A stretch of 64,000 nucleotides of DNA, taken from Winogradskyella forsetii. GTDB taxonomy: Bacteria; Bacteroidota; Bacteroidia; Flavobacteriales; Flavobacteriaceae. Positions 52,131 to 61,222 of this stretch are shown here, piece after piece; the stretch's first letter is position 1, and each line of letters opens with the position of its first letter. Where the stretch lies: the NCBI RefSeq assembly GCF_013394595.1, contig NZ_CP053348.1, positions 496,001-560,000 on the forward strand, read 5' to 3'. A program made the translations under genes and the position numbers. Under the pieces are notes generated by a model that saw nothing but the letters and a program-made list of their open reading frames with translations, searched no databases and was not told the DNA's origin.

Positions 52131-53531
52131 ATGAAGACGAGAATTACTGCCCTTTTTGTAGCCCTTTTTATGAGCGCAAGCATAGGGTTTGCTCAAGACG
52201 ACAGTCAGGAAGAATGTATGAATAACCTATCTATGTTTGATAGTTATGTAAAGAGCAAGAAATATGATGATGCTTATGGGCCATGGAAAATTGTAAGGGA
52301 AAAGTGTCCAAAGTTCAATAGAGCGATCTATGCTTATGGAGAGAAAATCTTAACACATAAAATAGAAAATTCAACCGGAGCAGAACAGGTAGCACATATC
52401 AAAGATTTAATGTTACTACATGATCAGAGTAGAGAATATTTTGAATCTAAATATGATCTTGGTGAGGTGCTAGCGGACAAAGCTAATTTGGCTTACAAAT
52501 ACAGAGAAGAACTTAATATGTCTGATCAACAAGTGTATGACATGTTTGATGAAGCTTATAAGAAGGATGCTAAAAACTTTACAAGTGCCAAAGGCTTATA
52601 TACTTATTTTTCATTAGCGGTGGATTTGTATGACGCAGGATCTAAGTCACCTGATGAAACTCAGAAAATGTTTAATAAATATGATGATGTTAGTGCCATT
52701 ATAGAAGATCTAATTGCAGGTTATACAACAAATCTGAATAAATATGCTGAAAAAGAAGAAGCCGGACAAACTTTAACTAAGAAAGAAGAAAAGTATAAAG
52801 GGAGCTATGAGTCGAATATTGAGGCTTTCGAAAATCAGATATTGGGAAGTATGGACAAGAAGCTTGGTGATAGAGCTAATTGTGACGTCTTGATACCTTT
52901 ATATCAAAAAGATTACGAAGAAAATAAGCAAGATGCCCTTTGGTTGCAGCGTGCCATGAACAAAATGGGTGAAAAGGATTGTACTGATGATCCTATGTTT
53001 GAAAAATTAGTAGAACAAAAGAACAGAGTAGAACCAGATGCAAAGACAGCATATTATTTAGGGGTCTTAAAAGAAAAGCAAGGAAAAACTGCTGAAGCGG
53101 ATAAATACTATAACCAGTCTTTTGAATTGGAAACAGATCCACTTAAAAAATGGAAACTTGTAATGAGAGTAGCTGAGAAAAACTATAAAAGAGGAAACTA
53201 TGGTAAAGCAAGACAGCAATATATGGAGGCTTTAAAACTGAACCCTTCTAATGGTGGTCCATATTTAAGGATTGCAGCTATGTATGCTAAAAGTGCAAAC
53301 AACTGTGGCGATACTAACTTTAATAAAAGAGCAGTATTCTGGTTAGCAGCTGATGAAGCGGAAAAAGCAGGGCGAGTAGATGGAAGATTGAAATCTACAG
53401 CAGCAAAAACAGCAGCGAGTTATAGAGCTAGCGCGCCTTCTAAGCAGGAAATTTTTAGTTGTACTTGTGCAGGAGAAACCATTAAGATTGGTTGTTGGAT
53501 TGGACGTTCAATAACGGTTCCAAAAGGTTAA
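52131..53531 (+). CDS. secreted tetratricopeptide-repeat protein
   Basis: The 466-residue protein has a signal peptide (ends near GFAQD). Helical repeats appear throughout; TPR motifs are clearest at about 300-390 (AKTAYYLGVLKEKQGKTAEADKYY, GNYGKARQQYMEALKLNP). A Cys-containing C-terminus (FSCTCAGETIKIGCWIG) could form disulfides. It probably acts as a periplasmic scaffold in envelope assembly, an inference from its neighbours. The stop overlaps the lptC start. Confidence 0.78.
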   Translation: MKTRITALFVALFMSASIGFAQDDSQEECMNNLSMFDSYVKSKKYDDAYGPWKIVREKCPKFNRAIYAYGEKILTHKIENSTGAEQVAHIKDLMLLHDQSREYFESKYDLGEVLADKANLAYKYREELNMSDQQVYDMFDEAYKKDAKNFTSAKGLYTYFSLAVDLYDAGSKSPDETQKMFNKYDDVSAIIEDLIAGYTTNLNKYAEKEEAGQTLTKKEEKYKGSYESNIEAFENQILGSMDKKLGDRANCDVLIPLYQKDYEENKQDALWLQRAMNKMGEKDCTDDPMFEKLVEQKNRVEPDAKTAYYLGVLKEKQGKTAEADKYYNQSFELETDPLKKWKLVMRVAEKNYKRGNYGKARQQYMEALKLNPSNGGPYLRIAAMYAKSANNCGDTNFNKRAVFWLAADEAEKAGRVDGRLKSTAAKTAASYRASAPSKQEIFSCTCAGETIKIGCWIGRSITVPKG

Positions 53532-54097
53532 TGTCAAAATATCATTTACATATCATAAGAAACTTAGTCACAGCAATTGTTGTGACTTTGTTTTTTTCAT
53601 GTAAAAATGATTTTGATGAGGTTCAAAAAGTTGGGGTACTACAAAACCAACCTATCGGTGAAGCTAAAGCTATTGATTTAAAATATACCGAGTTTAAGGA
53701 AGATACGGTAAGGTTAATTGCCAATCTATTAAGTCCTAAGATGTTGGATTATTCTAACAGGAGTTTTGCCTTTAATGAGTTTCCAGAAGGTATTGAGCTT
53801 AAAATTTATGATAAAAATAACAACCAAACCACTATTACTTCTAATTACGCCATTGTATATGACGAGACAGATATCATTGATTTGCGTGGCGATGTGAAAA
53901 TCGCAACACACGAAAAGGACACCTTGTTTACGGAGCAACTGTACTACAATCAGAAACTCGAATGGGCGTTTACAAACGAACCTTGGTTATTTAAGCGTGC
54001 CGTTGGTCCTTTGCATGGTATTGGATTTGACTCGGATAAAGAATTTAAGAATTTTCAGATGCTGGAAATGGGAGGTGAATTTGAACTCGATAATTAA
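53531..54097 (+). CDS. lptC: LPS-export protein LptC-like lipoprotein
   Basis: The 188-residue protein starts at the ATG overlapping the TPR stop (TAATG); an upstream frame extension lies inside the TPR gene and is rejected. It has a lipoprotein signal (TLFFSCKND) and the LptC/OstA-type beta-jellyroll pattern with repeated ELKIYD, DLRGDVKI and LFTEQLYYNQK strands. It would bridge LptB2FG and LptA in moving lipopolysaccharide across the periplasm. A lipid anchor instead of an N-terminal helix is unlike E. coli LptC. Confidence 0.78.
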   Translation: MSKYHLHIIRNLVTAIVVTLFFSCKNDFDEVQKVGVLQNQPIGEAKAIDLKYTEFKEDTVRLIANLLSPKMLDYSNRSFAFNEFPEGIELKIYDKNNNQTTITSNYAIVYDETDIIDLRGDVKIATHEKDTLFTEQLYYNQKLEWAFTNEPWLFKRAVGPLHGIGFDSDKEFKNFQMLEMGGEFELDN

Positions 54098-54098
54098 C

Positions 54099-54106
54099 TA
54101 TCTTTG
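54099..54106 (+). promoter_or_regulatory. candidate internal promoter (-7 box)
   Basis: TATCTTTG matches TAnnTTTG, 25 bases before the next gene. A TTG lies 15 bases upstream, which is a short spacer. Confidence 0.35.
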
Positions 54107-54130
54107 CGCAAAGAAATTTTTATTTAACAG

Positions 54131-54325
54131 ATGAAGAAAATACAGAAGATTTTTCAATACGCATACATTGTTTTTGCAGTGCTGTTTATATACGATGCCA
54201 TTACCAAATGGTCCGAAGATAGAAATGGCGCTTTCATATCTTTAGCACTTTCGGCTTTGGCGGTATTTATGTTTTTCTTTAGAAAACGCTTCAGTAGAAA
54301 GTTTGACGACCATAACAAGAGTTAA
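54131..54325 (+). CDS. small two-helix membrane protein, unknown function
   Basis: The 64-residue protein has two hydrophobic helices (about 8-25 and 36-53) joined by a short polar loop and ends in a basic tail (RKRFSRKFDD). I do not recognise a family. It ends three bases before the DUF21/CBS gene and is probably co-transcribed, so an accessory role in the membrane is possible. Confidence 0.7.
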   Translation: MKKIQKIFQYAYIVFAVLFIYDAITKWSEDRNGAFISLALSALAVFMFFFRKRFSRKFDDHNKS

Positions 54326-54328
54326 TTT

Positions 54329-55618
54329 ATGACTGCTGACTTAGTCATTATTATTACCACGCTTATACTTTCAGCTTTTTTTTCTGGAATGGAAATCGCT
54401 TATGTGTCTGCCAACAAAATTCATATTGAAATAGAAAAGAAACAAGGTGATTTCTTAGGAAACATCTTGGGCAAATTAACAGCCAAACCTTCCAAATATA
54501 TTGCCACCATGCTCATTGGTAACAATATCGCTTTGGTTATCTATGGATTTAAAATGGGTGAGGTTTTGGTACGTTGGTTTCAGTCTATGTTACCTTCAGA
54601 TAGTACAACTCTAACGTATTTGTTCACGGATTTGCAATTATTAACGCAAACAGTAATTTCCACATTGGTTATTTTAATTACGGCTGAATTCTTACCAAAA
54701 GTATTCTTTCAAATTTATGCCAATACCTTGCTGAAGGTTTTAGCACTTCCGACGTATATTTTCTATCTCTTATTTTTTTGGGTTTCAGATTTTATCATTT
54801 GGATTTCAGATGCGGTTCTAAAATATATCTTTAGAGTAGAAGGCGAAGATGTTGTTTTGGCCATGACCAAGGTGGAACTAGGGAATTACATCACCGAGCA
54901 AATGGAATCGGTGGATGACCATGATGATATGGATAGTGAAATTCAAATTTTTCAGAATGCTTTAGATTTTTCAGAGGTAAAAGCACGTGAAGTGATGGTG
55001 CCTAGAACTGAGATTACTGCGGTAGAGATTTCAGATAGTATTGAAAATTTGAGACAGCTTTTTATAGATTCTGGGCGTACTAAAATTATTGTTTATAAAG
55101 ATAACATAGATGATATTTTAGGCTATGTGCATTCTTTCGAACTATTTAAAAAACCAAAAACAATAAAATCGATAATAATTAGGGTAGGCTTTGTGCCAGA
55201 AACCATTTTGGTTAAAGATGTTCTTAATATTTTAACCAAAAAACGACGCAGTATGGCTGTGGTTATAGACGAATATGGAGGTACCTCTGGAATTATGACC
55301 GTGGAAGATATCATCGAGGAATTATTTGGTGAAATTGAAGATGAACACGATACGGTTGAGATGATTGAAGAACAAATTAACGATAATACTTATAAATTTT
55401 CAGCACGATTAGAAGTCAATTATATCAACGAAACCTACAAACTGAATCTTCCCAAAGGTGAAAATTACGAAACATTAGGAGGTTTGATTGTGCATGCCAC
55501 GGAAGGAATACCTGAGGAAAAGGATGATGTATTAATCGATAATTTCAAGTTTACGGTTACCGAAGTATCTTCAACAAAAATAGATGAGGTGATCTTAAAA
55601 ATCCTTGAAGTAGATTGA
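54329..55618 (+). CDS. DUF21/CNNM and CBS-domain membrane protein (HlyC/CorC family)
   Basis: The 429-residue protein has an N-terminal DUF21 region with three to four membrane helices (FFSGMEIAYVSANKIHIE, LIGNNIALVIYG, LITAEFLPKVFF). Two CBS motifs follow (about 210-330, VMVPRTEITAV and VVIDEYGGTSGIMTVEDIIEELFGEIEDEHD), and a CorC/HlyC C-terminal domain (about 345-425). Family members are linked to Mg2+ or Co2+ transport; GldE of the gliding system belongs to the same family, but I cannot assign that role here. Confidence 0.88.
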   Translation: MTADLVIIITTLILSAFFSGMEIAYVSANKIHIEIEKKQGDFLGNILGKLTAKPSKYIATMLIGNNIALVIYGFKMGEVLVRWFQSMLPSDSTTLTYLFTDLQLLTQTVISTLVILITAEFLPKVFFQIYANTLLKVLALPTYIFYLLFFWVSDFIIWISDAVLKYIFRVEGEDVVLAMTKVELGNYITEQMESVDDHDDMDSEIQIFQNALDFSEVKAREVMVPRTEITAVEISDSIENLRQLFIDSGRTKIIVYKDNIDDILGYVHSFELFKKPKTIKSIIIRVGFVPETILVKDVLNILTKKRRSMAVVIDEYGGTSGIMTVEDIIEELFGEIEDEHDTVEMIEEQINDNTYKFSARLEVNYINETYKLNLPKGENYETLGGLIVHATEGIPEEKDDVLIDNFKFTVTEVSSTKIDEVILKILEVD

Positions 55619-55725
55619 TACTTCACTAACACTTATAAAAACTACACTTCTCCTTTTATTATTAGCTAGAAAATACTATTTTCGCAGACTTATTTAAATG
55701 AAAATTATACAATACAATAAAGACT

Positions 55726-57873
55726 ATGGCAGTTTTAAATAAAATTAGACAACGCTCATTGATATTAATCTTTGTAATTGCGATGGCGTTATTTGCCTTT
55801 GTGATCGGTGATTTATTCAAAAATTCTACGGCATTTTCAGGTGGTTCACAAGATGTGGTTGCTACAATTAATGGCAAAGATATCAACCGTAATGAGTTTC
55901 AACAAAAAGTAAAAAACTATCAAGATAGATCAGGTGGAAGACAAACGTCAACACAATCTATGAATACGATTTACAATCAAGAATTACGTAAAATTGTTTT
56001 AGAAACTGAAGCTGATGAATTGGGTTTGTCTGTTGAAAAAGATGAAATGAGAGATTTATTGAAAAATAGTTTTTCTTCTTATCCTGAATTTCAAGATGAA
56101 AACGGAAATTTTGATGTTAACCGTTTAAATGCATTTATCGCTAACCTTAAAGATCTAAATGGCGAAGCTGCGCCGTTAGGTAATTTTATGGTTAACTATG
56201 ATAGTTGGACGAACAACGAGCAGGCCATAGCAGCCAATGCAGTTCAGCAAACCTATTACAATATGATTAAAGCTGGTGTTGGTACAACCATCGCAGAAGC
56301 TAAAGATGAATATTTGGCTGATGCAAAAACGGTAGATATCCGTTATGTACAAATACCTTATACAACAATTGCCGATAGTTTAGTTGAAGTTTCAAAAAGT
56401 GAGATTAAGGCTTATATGGACAAGCATAAAGACACTTATGAAACTGAGGCAACGACAGAAGTGGTTTACGTTGAATTTAAGGAAGAAGCGTCTAAAGCAG
56501 ATGAAGAAAAAATTAAAGCGGATTTATTAGCTTTAAAAACTGATAAACAAGAATATAACGAGAGCAGTAAGAACACAGAAACCATTCCAGGATTTGATTC
56601 TGCTACTGATATTGAAGAATTTGTAAATTCAAATTCAGATATCAAATACAGCGATTCATTTTTAAGAGCGGCAGAATTACCTGCAACAGTAAAAGATACG
56701 TTACTCAAATTGAACGTTGGCGATTATTACGGACCCTATAAAGATGGAGAGTACTATAAATTATCTAAGGTAGTTGCTAAAAAGCAAATGCCAGATTCAG
56801 TAAAAGTACGTCACATCTTAATTCCAAATATTGGAGGTCAACGAGCAGATCCTTCAGTAACAAAAACGCCAGAAGAAGCGAAGAAAACCGCAGATAGTAT
56901 ATTGGCTAAAATTAATAGCGGTACTAAATTTATGGATTTATTGGAATTATCTTCTGATAAAGTCAGTAATGAAAAAGATGGTGAAATAGAGTTTGATTAC
57001 AGAGCCGGAATGGCTCCAGAATTTAAAGCCTATGCTTTTGATAATGAAGTAGGCGATATTGATGTGGTACAAACCTCTTTTGGATATCATGTTATTGAAA
57101 TATTGGATCAAACGAGTTTTAACCAAACCGTAAAATTAGCAACTTTAGCTGATGAAATTGAACCTTCAGACGAAACGTTACAAGAAGTGTTTAATAAAAT
57201 GTCCAAATTCGAAATTGCTGCAAAGGATGGTGATTTTAATGAATTGGCAAAAGAACGTGATTTAACGGTTAAGCCGATAACATTTAAAGAATTGGATGAA
57301 AATATTCCAGGTTTAGGAAGCCAAAGAAATGTGGTACGATGGGCTTTTGAAGAGGATACTGAAGTAGGAGATTTTAAGAATTTTCCAATTTCTAACTTTG
57401 GATTTATCGTCGCTAAGGTTGTGGATAAAAGAGAAAAGGGAATGATGAGTACGGAAGATGCTTCCATTACAGCATTACCAGAAATAAGAAAAGAGAAGAA
57501 GGCGAAGATGATTCGTGAGGATATCACTGCAACAACTGTAGCTGACATTGCGAAAAATCAAGGTCAGAGTGCGAGAAGTGCAGCAGCAGTTACAATTAAT
57601 AATACCACCTTGTCAGGCGCAGGTGTAGAGCCTAAAGTTGTAGGTGCAGCATTTGGTTTGGAAGAAGGAGCAACATCTAAGCCGATCGATGGCGAAAAAG
57701 GTGTATATGTTGTGGAAGTGACTAAAATAAATGAAGCAACGGAATTAGATAATTATACCTCTATTATGAACAGGCTAAATTCTGAGCGTAGAAATACAAT
57801 ACAGAGTAAAGTACTAACGGCACTAGAAGATGCGGCTGAAATAGAAGATAATAGAGCAAAAACGGTTTACTAA
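55726..57873 (+). CDS. PpiD/SurA-like periplasmic peptidyl-prolyl isomerase
   Basis: The 715-residue protein is anchored by an N-terminal helix (SLILIFVIAMALFAFVIGDL). It has a SurA-N-like chaperone region (about 35-230), a parvulin domain (about 360-470, VRHILIP ... FGYHVIEILD) and a long C-terminal chaperone-like part with a degenerate second rotamase-like segment. It should assist folding of outer-membrane and secreted proteins, fitting the surrounding envelope genes. Its own terminator follows. Confidence 0.88.
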   Translation: MAVLNKIRQRSLILIFVIAMALFAFVIGDLFKNSTAFSGGSQDVVATINGKDINRNEFQQKVKNYQDRSGGRQTSTQSMNTIYNQELRKIVLETEADELGLSVEKDEMRDLLKNSFSSYPEFQDENGNFDVNRLNAFIANLKDLNGEAAPLGNFMVNYDSWTNNEQAIAANAVQQTYYNMIKAGVGTTIAEAKDEYLADAKTVDIRYVQIPYTTIADSLVEVSKSEIKAYMDKHKDTYETEATTEVVYVEFKEEASKADEEKIKADLLALKTDKQEYNESSKNTETIPGFDSATDIEEFVNSNSDIKYSDSFLRAAELPATVKDTLLKLNVGDYYGPYKDGEYYKLSKVVAKKQMPDSVKVRHILIPNIGGQRADPSVTKTPEEAKKTADSILAKINSGTKFMDLLELSSDKVSNEKDGEIEFDYRAGMAPEFKAYAFDNEVGDIDVVQTSFGYHVIEILDQTSFNQTVKLATLADEIEPSDETLQEVFNKMSKFEIAAKDGDFNELAKERDLTVKPITFKELDENIPGLGSQRNVVRWAFEEDTEVGDFKNFPISNFGFIVAKVVDKREKGMMSTEDASITALPEIRKEKKAKMIREDITATTVADIAKNQGQSARSAAAVTINNTTLSGAGVEPKVVGAAFGLEEGATSKPIDGEKGVYVVEVTKINEATELDNYTSIMNRLNSERRNTIQSKVLTALEDAAEIEDNRAKTVY

Positions 57874-57896
57874 CCGAATTTAAATAGAACAGTTTT

Positions 57897-57947
57897 AAAA
57901 TGGCTTTGCTATCCCAATTAATATGGGTAGTTAAGCCATTTTTTTTA
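57897..57947 (+). terminator. Rho-independent terminator
   Basis: AAAATGGCTT pairs with AAGCCATTTT around an inner CCCA/TGGG helix and runs into a T tract, 24 bp after the isomerase stop. Confidence 0.8.
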
Positions 57948-58250
57948 TGCTAAATTGTTGTTTCATCATCACATGCCCTATGAAGTTTCAAATTTCTCAG
58001 AACTATTAAATAGCTTCGTAATATTTTATTATTAATTTGTTTACACTCTTAAATTCCCCTCAAGTGGACATTTGTTCAATTCAACTGAGTGGATTGTCCC
58101 CTTGAGGGGACCTTAGGGGTGTTTTTCTTTAAGCATTACATTGCTTTCTCGTTGATTTACTTGAAATAGCATAAATACTTGTTTTCCGAACACATATGTA
58201 TCTAGCACGTGTTAGGAATTTTTGAAGAATTTAAAAGCTTTTGACAATAT
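57948..58250. other. convergent intergenic region with family C repeats
   Basis: No gene is supported in this ~300-bp stretch between convergent genes. It holds a CCCCTCAAGTGGAC segment (58057-58070) that pairs with the GTCCCCTTGAGGGG of the repeat at 58096. Together they form a larger imperfect hairpin. Confidence 0.6.
58096..58122. repeat. family C hairpin repeat
   Basis: GTCCCC-TTGA-GGGGAC is followed by CTTAGGGGTGT. It matches the copy between the two GH3 genes almost base for base, including the preceding GGATT. Confidence 0.7.
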
Positions 58251-59180
58251 TCACAAAACCATATCATCATAAGCGATAACAACCTCAAAACCTTTAGCAT
58301 TAAAATAAGAAGTCGGATTATCCTCAGAAGCCACCAAAACAAAATCACCTCCCCAAGCGCCTAAACTTTTTACAGCACCATTAAAATCTGAAAATAAGCG
58401 CGTTTTAATCGGCACTTCCTGAATAAGCTTTGAGATTATGCTTTCATGGGTTGACATCAAGCTTTCAAATTCTGAAAGGGATTTACAAACAATCATAGCG
58501 TCCGTTATGCTGTTAATTTGATCAATGCGGTCTGCGTTGATTTTACCCAGCTTCTTATAACTTGAAATCCCATCTCGGCTATTTTGTTTCTGGTTGAGAT
58601 ATACAAAATATAAATGTTGTTTAAATTCAGGTCGAAATTTTACCTTTTCGACGAATGGATGTTGATGCTGTTGAAGTTGAAATGAAATCGGGTTATCATT
58701 TTGCGCGCACGCAATATCATAACCACTACCTCCAAATGTTTGTTTCAATAGTCGATAAGCATCAACATTGGCCCAATTTGCTATATTATTGATTAAAGTA
58801 GAGGAAGTGCCCAAACCCCAAAGCCGATTAAAATCTTGATGTGTGGTAATGTTAAAACCTTGATTTGAGCTTAAAAAATCAGGATTTAAGCTTTTTGCGG
58901 CTTGTAATATTTCAACAAGTCGCTCTTTTATATCATTGCGAGACTGACTTTTTCTGGCAGTCGTGGCAATCTCATCAAATGGAAGCGTACATTCAAACCA
59001 CACCTTGTCCAATTCATTGTAACTCTGCCAATAAATAATATTAGTGTCATTCGCTTCAACCGTCAAGCTTTGTCCATATCCAGTTGGAACGGCCAATGCC
59101 TTTGCGCCATCTAAAACAGCATACTCTGCAGTGAGTAGTAGTTTTCCGTTGCTTCGGTATGTTTTGGGTTTTGTACTCAA
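58251..59180 (-). CDS. GHMP-family kinase (GYDIA type), probable mevalonate-pathway kinase
   Basis: The 309-residue protein starts YRSNGKLLLTAEYAVLDGAKALAVP, typical of mevalonate-type GHMP kinases. It has the ATP loop GLGTSSTL (about 127-134) and GGSGYDIACA (about 150-159), for which the Bacteroidota GYDIA subfamily is named. With HMG-CoA reductase just upstream, a role phosphorylating mevalonate or phosphomevalonate is inferred. Its ATG overlaps the stop of a GIY-YIG gene, which probably arrived by insertion between the two pathway genes. Confidence 0.85.
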   Translation of the reverse strand: MSTKPKTYRSNGKLLLTAEYAVLDGAKALAVPTGYGQSLTVEANDTNIIYWQSYNELDKVWFECTLPFDEIATTARKSQSRNDIKERLVEILQAAKSLNPDFLSSNQGFNITTHQDFNRLWGLGTSSTLINNIANWANVDAYRLLKQTFGGSGYDIACAQNDNPISFQLQQHQHPFVEKVKFRPEFKQHLYFVYLNQKQNSRDGISSYKKLGKINADRIDQINSITDAMIVCKSLSEFESLMSTHESIISKLIQEVPIKTRLFSDFNGAVKSLGAWGGDFVLVASEDNPTSYFNAKGFEVVIAYDDMVL

Positions 59181-59605
59181 GGTTTTTCTTTGGTTGATAG
59201 TTTTTCGGCTGTAGTCAGATTGAGCTGTTCTTCGGTGGCTGTAATTTGGTCACTGAGCGAAGTCGAAGTGAGTCGCTTTTCGGTGGCTGAGCGTAGTCGA
59301 AGCCACAATGCATAATGACTATCATTTTTACATTCTGATAATTTGCTTAATTCTTCTACTTTATTTTGTATTAAAGCTTCTTTCTTTGCCCTGCTCCAAC
59401 CTTGTATTTGCTTTTCTCTATAAAAGGCCTCATCGATTCTTTGATGTTCCTCAAGATAAACTAATAAAACTGGTAAGCGTTTTTTTGTGTGGTTTGCTCC
59501 TTGTCCATTGCAGTGTTTGGCTAAACGTATATTCATATCAACAGTGCTTCCTGTGTAATAGGAGCCATCTGAGCATTCTAATATGTAAGTGTAACCTTTT
59601 GGCAT
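59177..59605 (-). CDS. GIY-YIG nuclease in a cassette with inverted repeats
   Basis: The 142-residue protein has the GIY-YIG core YTYILECSDGSYYTGST (residues 5-21), RLAKHCNGQGANHTKKRLP and a catalytic-type Glu in AFYREKQIQGWSRAKKEALI. It is of the YhbQ/UPF0213 type and is not closely related to the tRNA-Phe array copies. Residues beyond ~98 (ALWLRLRSATEKRL...) are encoded by palindromic repeat DNA. The core is framed by perfect 30-bp inverted repeats (59277-59306 and 59616-59645). It separates two mevalonate-pathway genes and overlaps the downstream kinase start by four bases. Confidence 0.85.
   Translation of the reverse strand: MPKGYTYILECSDGSYYTGSTVDMNIRLAKHCNGQGANHTKKRLPVLLVYLEEHQRIDEAFYREKQIQGWSRAKKEALIQNKVEELSKLSECKNDSHYALWLRLRSATEKRLTSTSLSDQITATEEQLNLTTAEKLSTKEKP
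59277..59306. repeat. 30-bp inverted repeat, left arm of GIY-YIG cassette
   Basis: The arm starts TTTTCGGTGGCTGAGCG and ends AGTCGAAGCCAC. It is the exact reverse complement of the arm at 59616-59645. A partial third copy (CTGAGCGAAGTCGAAG) lies at 59253-59268. This arm lies inside the 3' part of the GIY-YIG gene. Confidence 0.9.
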
Positions 59606-59615
59606 TTCAAAATGT

Positions 59616-59645
59616 GTGGCTTCGACTACGCTCAGCCACCGAAAA
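59616..59645. repeat. 30-bp inverted repeat, right arm of GIY-YIG cassette
   Basis: The arm starts GTGGCTTCGACTACGC and ends CAGCCACCGAAAA, ten bases upstream of the GIY-YIG start codon. All 30 bases match the complement of the left arm. Confidence 0.9.
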
Positions 59646-59754
59646 TAATAATCATTTTTTATATCAACAAACCTTTATGTCTTTTGCAACTCTGCGAGAG
59701 CATTCTCCGTTCGAGTAAGCCTTTGGAATTTGTTATTTAAAATATTGAGTTTAA

Positions 59755-61071
59755 CTATGCTCTTAATTTTCCTATCTCCTCAACAACCGCACTATGAGTA
59801 ACAACATTTGTCTTAAAATGTTCGATAAGTTTTGCTTTTTCGTCCTCAGTAGCTTCAAATTGATTCAATATATTCATCAAGTGCATTTTCATGTGGCCCT
59901 CCTGAATTCCTGTTGTAGTTAACGATTTTAAGGCGCCAAAATTTTGAGCTAATCCTGCAACAGCCACAATTTTCATTAAATCTTTGGCTGTTGGTTTTTG
60001 TAACATTTCCAAAGAAAATTTTACCAAAGGATGTAAGTTAGTTAAACCACCAACGGTTCCTAAAGCTAATGGAATTTCTATCCAAAATTTAAAAATACCA
60101 TTATCAACAGAACAATGCGTTAAACTAGAATACTGACCGTCTTTTGCCGCATAAGCATGCGCGCCAGCTTCAACGGCTCTAAAATCATTGCCTGTGGCCA
60201 ATACAACCGCGTCAATACCATTCATAATGCCTTTGTTATGTGTTACGGCTCTATAAGGTTCAACTTCAGCAATAGTCACGGCTTGTTTGAATTTCTTTAC
60301 AAACGCTTCGGGATTTGGAATGTCCTTACTTTTTAATTCTTCAACTTTACAAGACACTTCCGCGCGCACCAAACATTGTGGGACGTAATTGGAGAGAATA
60401 CTCATAACCATTGAGATGTTTTTCTCTTCAGCATTAAAACGTTCAAATTGTTCAGCTTCGGTTTTAAAGGTCGTTGCAAATTGTTCCAAGCAGGAGTTGA
60501 TAAAATTTGCGCCCATCGCATCCAAAGTTTCAAAAGTCGCGTGAAGCTGATAATAATTCGGTAAATCTTGCGATTTGTTTCGTAATTCAATATTGAGAAT
60601 CCCACCGCCTCTGCGCTCCATGCTTTTGGTCATGCTGGCAGTTTCGCTGATTAATTTGGGTTTTACATGATTGAAAAATGCTTCGAGTTTACCATAATCG
60701 CCTTTATATATAAAATGAACCTGACCAATTTTTTCAGTCGATAATACTTCAGCCTTAAAACCACCACGCTCCAACCAAAATTTAGCAGCTTTACTGGCAG
60801 CAGCAATAACGGAGCTTTCCTCGATGGCCATTGGAATTGTGTAAAAAGTCTCATTTATCAAAAAGTTCGGCGCAACACCTAGTGGTAAATAATAATTGGT
60901 AATGGTGTTTTCTATAAATTCATCGTGTAACTTCTGCAATTTTTCATCAGAATTCCAATAACGCTGAACAAGGTTTCTCGCACTGTCTTTATCCGTGAAA
61001 TACGTGTCTAAAAGCCACTCAATCTTTTCGGATTTTGAAAGCTTGGAAAAGCCAGAAATGGTATTTGGCAT
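59755..61071 (-). CDS. mvaA: hydroxymethylglutaryl-CoA reductase (class II-like)
   Basis: The 438-residue enzyme has PMAIEESSVIAAASKAA with the catalytic Glu, DAMGANFINSCLE, NKGIMNGIDAVVLATGNDFRA (catalytic Lys and Asp), GTVGGLTNLHPLV and the His in IQEGHMKMH. In biosynthesis it reduces HMG-CoA to mevalonate for isoprenoids. The sequence is nearer to bacterial class II enzymes. A GHMP kinase follows after the GIY-YIG cassette. Confidence 0.92.
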   Translation of the reverse strand: MPNTISGFSKLSKSEKIEWLLDTYFTDKDSARNLVQRYWNSDEKLQKLHDEFIENTITNYYLPLGVAPNFLINETFYTIPMAIEESSVIAAASKAAKFWLERGGFKAEVLSTEKIGQVHFIYKGDYGKLEAFFNHVKPKLISETASMTKSMERRGGGILNIELRNKSQDLPNYYQLHATFETLDAMGANFINSCLEQFATTFKTEAEQFERFNAEEKNISMVMSILSNYVPQCLVRAEVSCKVEELKSKDIPNPEAFVKKFKQAVTIAEVEPYRAVTHNKGIMNGIDAVVLATGNDFRAVEAGAHAYAAKDGQYSSLTHCSVDNGIFKFWIEIPLALGTVGGLTNLHPLVKFSLEMLQKPTAKDLMKIVAVAGLAQNFGALKSLTTTGIQEGHMKMHLMNILNQFEATEDEKAKLIEHFKTNVVTHSAVVEEIGKLRA

Positions 61072-61094
61072 CTTAGTTTTAGTTTTAAAAAAAA

Positions 61095-61102
61095 CAAAGA
61101 TA
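61095..61102 (-). promoter_or_regulatory. candidate -7 promoter box for HMG-CoA reductase
   Basis: The minus strand reads TATCTTTG (TAnnTTTG), 23 bases before the ATG. No clear -33 TTG was found at the usual distance. Confidence 0.35.
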
Positions 61103-61222
61103 CTAGGATTGGTATAAAAAGTGCTTATATATAGATTGTAAATGCCGATTTACTGTTAATAATGACTATTTTTTGCATAATTTTTAGTAAACTTGGCATT
61201 GCTTTATTAAAACAAAAAATTT

